Source: Treponema sp.
Lineage (GTDB): Bacteria > Spirochaetota > Spirochaetia > Treponematales > Treponemataceae
NCBI GenBank assembly: GCA_016292805.1
Contig: JAEDFM010000039.1
Span: forward strand, 1-18,880
DNA: 18,880 bases
Direction of reading: 5' to 3'
Part shown: piece after piece, positions 13,185 through 18,880 of the stretch
Position numbering within the stretch: position 1 is the stretch's first letter
Layout of the letters: every line of letters begins with the position of its first letter
Notes under the pieces: generated by a model
Seen by the model: only the letters and a program-made list of their open reading frames with translations
Told to the model about the DNA's origin: nothing
Database searches by the model: none
Position numbers and translations under genes: made by a program

Positions 13185-14987
13185 ATGACTGAAATGAAGT
13201 ACAAACGCAACTTCTGTATTGTTGCACACATTGATCACGGTAAATCAACATTAAGTGACCGTTTGATTCAAAAGGCCCAGATTATTGACGAACGTAAAAT
13301 GGTAAACCAGATTCTTGATAATATGGATATTGAACGGGAACGAGGAATTACAATTAAAAGTCAGGCTGTTACAATTCCTTATCATGCTAAAGATGGACAT
13401 GATTATGAGTTAAACTTTGTAGATACTCCTGGTCATGTTGACTTTAGTTATGAGGTTTCCCGTGCAATTGCTTCCTGCGAAGGTGCATTGCTTTTGATTG
13501 ATGCCACACAGGGGGTTGAAAGTCAGACTGTATCTAACATGTATATGGCTTTGGAACAGGATTTAACTATTGTTCCTGTAATTAATAAAATAGATCTTGC
13601 ATCGGCTGATATTGAATCTTGTAAGGTACAGATTGATAAAGAACTTGGCCTTGATGTAGATGATACAATGTGTGTTTCTGCAAAGACTGGCGAAGGCATT
13701 GAAGATTTGCTTGAAGCAATTGTTACAAAATTTCCTTCCCCAAAAGGAGACCCAAATGGTAAACCTGCAGCTTTAATTTTTGACTGTCATTACGACCCAT
13801 ACCGAGGTGTTATTGTTCATGTAAGAATTATGGAAGGTCGTTTTAAGACTGGCGATCAGATTAAAATGATGTCTACAGGCCGAGAATACAAGGTTGAACA
13901 GGCTGGTATTTTTAAGATTAATTATGAAGAAACTGGCGTGCTTGAAGCTGGAGATGTAGGCTATATTATTTCTGGTCTTAAAACTGTAAGTGATGTTCAG
14001 GTTGGTGATACAATTACTTCTGTTGCTAATCCCGTTGATGAACCATTAGCTGGATTCAAGGAAGTAAAGCCTGTTGTTTATTCTTCAATCTATCCAATGG
14101 ATTCAAACGATTATGAAGAATTAAAAGACAGCATGGAAAAGTTAAAACTTAATGATGCTTCTTTAATTTATGAAAAAGATAATTCTCTTGCACTTGGTAA
14201 TGGTTTCCGCTGTGGTTTCTTAGGCTTGCTTCACCTTGAAATCATTCAGGAACGCCTTGAAAGAGACTTTGATCAGGCTGTAATTTTTACAGCACCATCA
14301 GTACGATATAAGCTTCATCTTACAAGTGGTGAGGATATGTTCATTGATAATCCATCTGAATATCCACAGGGCCGTATTCGGGATGCAGAAGAACCTTATA
14401 TTAAAGCTTCAATCATTACTCCTGCTGAATACCTTGGTTCAATTATGAGTCTTTGTACTGAAAAACGTGGTGCTCAGACAAATATGCAGTACCTTGATAC
14501 TAAACGGGTAGAACTCACTTATGAAATGCCTTTAGCTGAAGTTTTGTTTGATTTTTATGATAAATTAAAGAGTTACAGCCGTGGTTATGCATCTTTTGAT
14601 TATGAAGTAATTGGATATCGTCCAACTGATCTGGTAAAGGTTGATATTCTTCTTAATGGTAAAATGGTTGATGCTTTGTCTTTGCTTACATTCAAGGCTA
14701 ATGCTGCTGAGCGTGCCCGCAAGGTATGTGGACGCTTAAAGGATGAAATTAGCCGTCAGCAGTTTAAGATTGCAATTCAGGGTGCTATTGGTGGCCAGGT
14801 TATTGCCCGAGAAACAGTAAACCCAGTTCGTAAGGATGTTCTTGCAAAATGTTACGGTGGTGATATTACCCGTAAACGAAAGCTTCTTGAAAAACAGAAG
14901 GAAGGTAAAAAACGAATGAAAATGGTAGGCGACGTAGAACTCCCACAAAGCGCCTTCCTGGCAGTCCTTAAGGAAAAAGAAGAGTAA
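13185..14987 (+). CDS. lepA: Elongation factor 4 (LepA), ribosome-associated GTPase
   Basis: A 600-residue LepA of normal family length, a GTPase of the translation-factor superfamily that acts on the ribosome in initiation or back-translocation. GTPase motifs are AHIDHGKSTLSDRL (about 13-26), RERGITIKSQAV, DTPGHVDFSYEV and NKIDL. Later LepA signatures are LGLLHLEIIQERLERDF, ERARKVCGRLKDEISRQQF and the C-terminal basic region DITRKRKLLEKQKEGKKRMK. The ATG at 13185 follows a GAGG site (weak), 19 bases after the protease gene, so it probably belongs to the same transcript. Its stop codon lies inside the first copy of a 145-bp tandem repeat that carries its terminators. Confidence 0.97.
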   Translation: MTEMKYKRNFCIVAHIDHGKSTLSDRLIQKAQIIDERKMVNQILDNMDIERERGITIKSQAVTIPYHAKDGHDYELNFVDTPGHVDFSYEVSRAIASCEGALLLIDATQGVESQTVSNMYMALEQDLTIVPVINKIDLASADIESCKVQIDKELGLDVDDTMCVSAKTGEGIEDLLEAIVTKFPSPKGDPNGKPAALIFDCHYDPYRGVIVHVRIMEGRFKTGDQIKMMSTGREYKVEQAGIFKINYEETGVLEAGDVGYIISGLKTVSDVQVGDTITSVANPVDEPLAGFKEVKPVVYSSIYPMDSNDYEELKDSMEKLKLNDASLIYEKDNSLALGNGFRCGFLGLLHLEIIQERLERDFDQAVIFTAPSVRYKLHLTSGEDMFIDNPSEYPQGRIRDAEEPYIKASIITPAEYLGSIMSLCTEKRGAQTNMQYLDTKRVELTYEMPLAEVLFDFYDKLKSYSRGYASFDYEVIGYRPTDLVKVDILLNGKMVDALSLLTFKANAAERARKVCGRLKDEISRQQFKIAIQGAIGGQVIARETVNPVRKDVLAKCYGGDITRKRKLLEKQKEGKKRMKMVGDVELPQSAFLAVLKEKEE

Positions 14988-15017
14988 AATAATGCGAGCT
15001 GGCGCAGCATTATTTTT
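14986..15017. terminator. First terminator hairpin after lepA (copy 1)
   Basis: AAAATAATGC (14986-14995) and GCATTATTTT (15007-15016) pair over 10 bp around GAGCTGGCGCA and end in Ts. The A-run on the other side allows weak use from the minus strand. It is repeated at 15131-15162. Confidence 0.75.
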
Positions 15018-15033
15018 ACGTCTCGTATTGAAG

Positions 15034-15064
15034 AAACCAGATTGTGTAAACAATCTGGTTTTTT
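15034..15064 (+). terminator. Second terminator hairpin after lepA (copy 1)
   Basis: AACCAGATTGT (15035-15045) and ACAATCTGGTT (15050-15060) form a perfect 11-bp stem with loop GTAA and six Ts. It is the strongest terminator in the region and is repeated at 15179-15209. Confidence 0.92.
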
Positions 15065-15128
15065 CTTAATAGTTAGGCGAAGAAAACTAATAACAGCCTG
15101 CAGCAATTTTTTAGGGTTATCTATTATT

Positions 15129-15273
15129 GTAAAATAATGCGAGCTGGCGCAGCATTATTTTTACGTCTCGTATTGAAGAAACCAGATTGTGTAAACAATC
15201 TGGTTTTTTCTTAATAGTTAGGCGAAGAAAACTAATAACAGCCTGCAGCAATTTTTTAGGGTTATCTATTATT
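15129..15273 (+). repeat. 145-bp tandem repeat, copy 2
   Basis: By eye this copy is identical to copy 1 over all 145 bases, including both terminator hairpins (15131-15162 and 15179-15209). Perfect identity in non-coding DNA points to a very recent duplication or to an assembly effect. Confidence 0.92.
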
Positions 15274-15301
15274 GTAAAATAATGCGAGCTGGCGCAGCAT
15301 T
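15274..15301 (+). repeat. 145-bp tandem repeat, 28-bp partial third copy
   Basis: The first 28 bases of the unit (GTAAAATAATGCGAGCTGGC and on to GCAGCATT) recur and stop 2 bases before the stop codon of the minus-strand DUF115 gene. With TTATT beyond, it still folds into an imperfect hairpin that could terminate the minus-strand transcript. Confidence 0.85.
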
Positions 15302-15303
15302 TA

Positions 15304-16941
15304 TTACAGTAACTTCAAAAAGCCTTCTATCTCTGTTCTTATTCTGTTAAGGAAGCTTTGAGAATATGTAAACTGATTTCCATCTGGAAAATGGAGATAA
15401 AGATATTCTCTTGGTTTAGCAAGCTTTGTAATTTCAACTTCCAGTTCTTCAGCTGGAAGTTTTATTTTGCCTGTAAGGATATCCTTTAGTTTTGTAAGCT
15501 GCTCTTTTTCGTTTTTTAAATATGCAGTTACTTTTTCTTTGTAATTATTTGTAAAAGTTTCAGTTGATGCAGAAAGATTGTGTTCTATAGATAAAGGTTT
15601 TGGTTTTGCTGCAGGTATATCAAGCTTTAACCCACAGTCTGCAGCATCAAATAGATTTGTTTCATTATAAAAAATACCATTGAATAAATCGGCATAATTT
15701 TGCATTGTTGGAGTAGTGTAAAAGGTTCTATTATCTTTACTTTGAACTGGAGTTGTGTTTTTATTCCAGGCTGAACTGTAATTTGAAACTGGTATTATTT
15801 TATTTGTAGCGCATAATCTTAAGGTGTGTGCCATAGCTTGTTGCGTATGAGTTCTTCCTGCTGAATAGGAAAAATCAAGACCATAAACATAAACTGGAAT
15901 ATCTGTAGAAATACGAAATTGTAAAGCATAATGAACAGTTGTAAGGCCTACAGATCCAAATGGTTTATTTACGGCAGGAAGAATATTCTGAGCTTCCATA
16001 TTTTGAATAAAACTTGTATTTGCATAAAGTGTTGTAAAAAAACTTATGTTAGATTTATCCACGTTATGAGAAATCACTGGTAGTGAAGATAATCCTGCAA
16101 ATATATGAATATTATGTTTAATTGCTCCTATAAAGGCTTTTGAAATAACAGATTGAGCTTCTTCTATAAAAACACCATCTGGTACAATTTTATGCTTTAA
16201 CAGGGGCTGTAAGGCTGTATCTGCGCATAAAATAAAGAAGAAATCTCTGTTAGCCTTAAAATCATTTATACCTGAATCCAGGCTTTCTCCTGCACCACAT
16301 ACAATAATTGGTTTTGAAATCTTACCAATATAATTAGTTATAGGTGTGGTTTTTGTAATAATCGAAAGATTCTTGAAAAAATTCTTTGAATAAAGTCTTC
16401 CAAATTTTGAAAGAGTGACTCTGTTTGACCAGAAGGTCTTAATGGCATTTATGCATGCTTTTGAAAGTTGATTGTAAAATTGTGTATTTAATTGGGCTCC
16501 TGCAGAAAAATCAACAGGTATAACTCGACGAAATTTTCCTGCTCCTGGAAAATTGTATCCATTTGTAAATTTTGTTTCTGGACCAGCAAGTAAAGGTGGT
16601 AAATTATACAATTCATCAGGTGAAAGCATTGTAAAATTATCTATGGATTTATAATCATCAATGTGGTCCTGAATAAAGTTATAGAGATCTTTATTATTTT
16701 CACAACCAAGCAATAAACAGTTTTCAGGAAGTTTAAGAGAAAGCTCTTTTAATCCATAGGGTAGAACTGGTGAAATACATAAAAATATAGTTCCAGGTAA
16801 CGGATTTATTGAATCAATAATCTGCTTTATAGCTCTTTGTGGAGCATATTTTGAATAGAGAAACTTATTATTGTATGAAACAGAAACGCCCTGCGGTGTT
16901 GTAACAAGGCAGGGCGTTTGTTGAATATTAATAGTATCCAA
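15304..16941 (-). CDS. DUF115 / Maf-like (6-hydroxymethylpterin pyrophosphokinase MptE-like fold) protein
   Basis: A 545-residue cytoplasmic protein. The central region (about 205-390) matches the DUF115 pattern: IIVCGAGESLDSGI, then FFFILCADTALQPLLKHKIV, PDGVFIEEA, and PVYVYGLDFSYSAGRTHTQQ. In motile bacteria DUF115 proteins of this size are the motility-associated factors (Maf) that glycosylate flagellins. A flagellin-sugar role is plausible in a spirochaete but not shown. The start is TTG at 16941. An in-frame stop (TAA) lies four codons upstream and no Shine-Dalgarno is visible, so translation is probably coupled to the parvulin gene that ends 9 bases earlier. The C-terminal 110 residues are charged and helical. 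Confidence 0.75.
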   Translation of the reverse strand: MDTINIQQTPCLVTTPQGVSVSYNNKFLYSKYAPQRAIKQIIDSINPLPGTIFLCISPVLPYGLKELSLKLPENCLLLGCENNKDLYNFIQDHIDDYKSIDNFTMLSPDELYNLPPLLAGPETKFTNGYNFPGAGKFRRVIPVDFSAGAQLNTQFYNQLSKACINAIKTFWSNRVTLSKFGRLYSKNFFKNLSIITKTTPITNYIGKISKPIIVCGAGESLDSGINDFKANRDFFFILCADTALQPLLKHKIVPDGVFIEEAQSVISKAFIGAIKHNIHIFAGLSSLPVISHNVDKSNISFFTTLYANTSFIQNMEAQNILPAVNKPFGSVGLTTVHYALQFRISTDIPVYVYGLDFSYSAGRTHTQQAMAHTLRLCATNKIIPVSNYSSAWNKNTTPVQSKDNRTFYTTPTMQNYADLFNGIFYNETNLFDAADCGLKLDIPAAKPKPLSIEHNLSASTETFTNNYKEKVTAYLKNEKEQLTKLKDILTGKIKLPAEELEVEITKLAKPREYLYLHFPDGNQFTYSQSFLNRIRTEIEGFLKLL

Positions 16942-16950
16942 TTTTATAAT

Positions 16951-18420
16951 TTAGTTCATGAAGTACTTGAAGTATGTTGCAGAGAAGTTGTTTTCAAGTT
17001 TAGAACTGCTCATGATTGCCTGATGTGATGAATCTGAATCATAGTTTTCAAGTTCGCTAAGAACTGTACCATCAGTTTCTGCAGTATTATCTTCTGTTAC
17101 ATACTGAAGAACTACAATGTTATCGCTTAATACGATTGGTTTTGAGATTTCATTCATCTTAAGACCAAAAGCTGTTTTAAGGAAGTTTTCGTTTGTATCA
17201 GCACCAGCAAGTCCTGCAACAGATGTATCAACTGATGTTGTAACTGAAACACTACCATAGTTTAATGGGAATGGAGCAACATCAACTTTTTCAACATTAA
17301 ATTTAGAACATGCAGATGCAAAGCTTGTATTCATAGCTTCTGTAGTGAAATCTGTAGCTTTAGTTGTGAAGTAGTCTTCAATAACTGAAGCTTCATAGTT
17401 TGTCATGTAGTTACCGATTGTTGTAGCTGCTGAATCTTCATCAAAGTTGAGAGGTGTTTTATCTCCGTTAGCTTTGAAGATTGAGAAACCAATTGTAGTT
17501 TCAATAACTTCAGAAACAGAATCAGTAGCAAGATCTACAACTTTTGCTAAATCTGCTTTATTTGCAAGAATGTTTTCAATCTGATACTGGAATTTGTTGG
17601 TAAGTTTACCTTCTGAGTTAGAGAAGTTTTTATCAGAATATTCTGTAACAGCATCTTCAAATGTGATTTCACCATTCTGGATACGTTTTGCAACTTTTGC
17701 TGCTGTAGCTTTGTCATCAACTGTAATTACAGACATATCGTAAGAGTTGAATTTTGCAGCATTTTCTTTACCAAACTTGATTTTTTCTTCAGCTGGGTAA
17801 TCTTTAGTAGAGAAAACAGCCATATTGAACCCTCGCTTTTTGTTTCCATAAGCTGCGAGGAAATCAAGTTCTGAGTTAGATTCTTTTAATCCGAAGAGTG
17901 GCTGGCCACCGAAAGTATCGTTGTTTGAACCAAAGTTATCGTCGTAATATCTCTGAGATAACAAAGAAGATGTTACATTGTTCTTAATGTTGAGTTTTTC
18001 AGAATCTGGAGTCTGTCTGTAAAGTTTATCAGAGTATTTTCCAGTTTCATCATAGAAATATGGAAGCATTGCACGTTTTACAGTTGCATCAGATACTTTG
18101 TATCCACTTGCGTTTACAAAATCTTTATATGCAAGATGAAGAACTGTTGAATCAAATGCATAGTTGAAAATGTAATAGTAAGTAGAAGAGTCCATCTGCT
18201 GACCATACTGCTGGAACATCTGTCCATATTGCTGAACATAGTTCTGGAAGTCTGAGCCGGATTCGTAACGGATTTCTTTTCCGTTGTATTTACCGAAAGA
18301 AGGAGCGTCGCTCTGGTTTGCACCAGCACCACCAGTGAAAACTGGTAAAATTACGAAAACAAAAGCACAAATCAAAAGGATGATAAGTGAACCAATTGTA
18401 TAAGCAGTATTTTTTTTCAT
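16951..18420 (-). CDS. Membrane-anchored SurA/parvulin-type peptidyl-prolyl isomerase
   Basis: A 489-residue protein with an N-terminal membrane anchor (about 9-30, TIGSLIILLICAFVFVILPV) and a periplasmic remainder. Residues about 45-200 form a SurA_N-like chaperone region, including a Gln/Tyr-rich stretch (QNYVQQYGQMFQQYGQQM). A degenerate parvulin (PpiC) domain at about 225-320 contains AKRIQNGEITFEDAVTEYSD and ETTIGFSIFKANGDKTP. The overall layout resembles PpiD/PrsA. A good promoter lies upstream, with a GGA ribosome binding site. It is followed after 9 bases by the DUF115 gene, suggesting an operon. It probably assists folding of exported proteins. Whether it is an active isomerase or only a chaperone cannot be told from sequence. 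Confidence 0.85.
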   Translation of the reverse strand: MKKNTAYTIGSLIILLICAFVFVILPVFTGGAGANQSDAPSFGKYNGKEIRYESGSDFQNYVQQYGQMFQQYGQQMDSSTYYYIFNYAFDSTVLHLAYKDFVNASGYKVSDATVKRAMLPYFYDETGKYSDKLYRQTPDSEKLNIKNNVTSSLLSQRYYDDNFGSNNDTFGGQPLFGLKESNSELDFLAAYGNKKRGFNMAVFSTKDYPAEEKIKFGKENAAKFNSYDMSVITVDDKATAAKVAKRIQNGEITFEDAVTEYSDKNFSNSEGKLTNKFQYQIENILANKADLAKVVDLATDSVSEVIETTIGFSIFKANGDKTPLNFDEDSAATTIGNYMTNYEASVIEDYFTTKATDFTTEAMNTSFASACSKFNVEKVDVAPFPLNYGSVSVTTSVDTSVAGLAGADTNENFLKTAFGLKMNEISKPIVLSDNIVVLQYVTEDNTAETDGTVLSELENYDSDSSHQAIMSSSKLENNFSATYFKYFMN

Positions 18421-18459
18421 TTTGAAAAATCCTTTTTTATATAATAATGTAATTGAACA

Positions 18460-18488
18460 ATTTTAACATACCAGAGAATAGGTGTCAA
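18460..18488 (-). promoter_or_regulatory. Promoter of the parvulin-DUF115 operon
   Basis: On the minus strand a consensus TTGACA (18488-18483) is separated by 17 bases from TAAAAT (18465-18460). The transcript would start near 18453, leaving a leader of about 33 bases that contains AAAGGA before the ATG. Confidence 0.82.
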
Positions 18489-18511
18489 TGTTTGGGAGTG
18501 TATAGAAGAAA

Positions 18512-18566
18512 TAAAAAAAACTGTCCGAAAAAGTTCACCTGTGAGATGGTGTTTTTCGAACAGCTT
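18512..18566 (-). terminator. Terminator of the TM2-domain gene
   Basis: On the minus strand CTGTTCGAAAAACACC and GGTGAACTTTTTCGGACAG pair with small bulges around an 8-base loop and run into eight T residues. It ends the TM2 gene before the parvulin promoter. Confidence 0.85.
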
Positions 18567-18578
18567 TTAAATATAGAT

Positions 18579-18803
18579 TTAGTTCCAGTTTGTAATAAGG
18601 TTACCGTCTGAATCTTTGAACTGGCCGCAAAGAATAAGGATAAGATCGATTAAACACCAGATTTCTCCAATACCTGTACTAGAAAGCAAAAGTAAAAGAA
18701 TACCAGTTCCAATTTTACCTACATAAAAGCGGTGTACGCCAAAAATACCAACAAATAAACATAATAATGTTGCTGCTAATCTACTTTTATTTGATTCTGC
18801 CAT
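18579..18803 (-). CDS. TM2-domain membrane protein
   Basis: A 74-residue protein with two hydrophobic helices. The signature LFVGIFGVHRFYVGKIGTGI is the TM2 domain core (GxFGxHxFYxGK), followed by a second helix (IGEIWCLIDLILILCG) and a short polar tail FKDSDGNLITNWN. The ATG is preceded by AGGAG with 7 bases spacing. TM2 proteins are small inner-membrane proteins of largely unknown function in bacteria. It is transcribed alone, since a terminator follows. Confidence 0.9.
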   Translation of the reverse strand: MAESNKSRLAATLLCLFVGIFGVHRFYVGKIGTGILLLLLSSTGIGEIWCLIDLILILCGQFKDSDGNLITNWN

Positions 18804-18880
18804 TTTTTATCTCCTGATTTGAAAATATATGATTTTAAAAGTAATTACAACTCAAAATATATAGAATTCTGTGGATTTTT

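Larger units (their letters stand above)
14984..15128 (+). repeat. 145-bp tandem repeat, copy 1 (two terminators)
   Basis: The unit begins at the last base before the lepA stop (GTAAAATAATGCGAGCTGG) and holds two terminator-type hairpins, a small TAGTT/AACTA hairpin at about 15070-15090 and an AT-rich tail ending CTATTATT. Copy 2 follows head-to-tail with the same period. Confidence 0.92.

Noticed and set aside
14984..15301. CRISPR array or satellite of short repeats
   Set aside because: The 145-bp units are fully identical, including what would be spacers, and contain terminators.
18804..18880. Promoter for the TM2 gene (TTGTAA/TATATT on the minus strand)
   Set aside because: A 15-base spacer and very AT-rich context make the match unconvincing.

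Overview
The window looks like a chromosomal housekeeping segment from an AT-rich spirochaete, most likely a Treponema-type organism. The evidence is the gene order rplU-rpmA-obgE-nadD-yqeK-(LytR/CpsA/Psr-like)-rsfS, then spoVG-tRNA-Gln-rplY-tilS. From memory this order is broadly kept in spirochaetes, including Borrelia. A lipoprotein signal with a relaxed lipobox, a DUF115/Maf-like gene and the protein repertoire also fit. This is recognition from sequence, not a database match.

Layout. Positions 1-4592 hold a tightly packed plus-strand operon: ribosomal proteins bL21 (partial) and bL27, a terminator-like hairpin, then the GTPase Obg, NAD synthesis (NadD), an HD phosphohydrolase (YqeK), a degenerate LCP/LytR_C membrane protein and the ribosome silencing factor RsfS. 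Most of the junctions between obgE and rsfS are 1-base stop/start overlaps. A bidirectional terminator separates this operon from a convergent gene (4668-4973, minus) for a 101-residue protein that is half Asp/Glu. Positions 5111-6389 hold ispE (possibly a leaderless mRNA), spoVG and tRNA-Gln(UUG). Positions 7466-14987 hold rplY, tilS, a large exported protein with Ca-binding-like motifs, an HtrA-type lipoprotein protease and lepA. On the minus strand, 18420-15304 encode an exported parvulin/SurA-type protein and a DUF115 (Maf-like) protein, and 18803-18579 encodes a small TM2-domain protein.

The unusual part is the roughly 1 kb without genes between tRNA-Gln and rplY (6390-7465). It starts with a tandem array of exact 226-bp period, two full units plus a truncated third. 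Each unit carries a copy of the tRNA 3' end, a Rho-independent terminator and a 156-nt multibranched palindromic element. The closing stem of that element is the tRNA 3' end paired with its own reverse complement. The two complete elements differ in sequence inside one internal hairpin but keep its pairing. After the third, truncated copy come REP-like palindromes, a 124-bp imperfect hairpin, a 57-bp direct repeat and a GC-rich (about 65%) block that may be a decayed relative of the same element. A second array lies between the convergent genes lepA and DUF115: a 145-bp unit holding two terminator-type hairpins is present twice, apparently identically, plus a 28-bp stub.

Functionally, most genes serve translation (bL21, bL27, bL25, Obg, RsfS, TilS, LepA, tRNA-Gln), cofactor and isoprenoid synthesis (NadD, IspE), and envelope or periplasmic quality control (HtrA-like lipoprotein, parvulin, the exported large protein). 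The tRNA-linked structured array is the best candidate for something undescribed.
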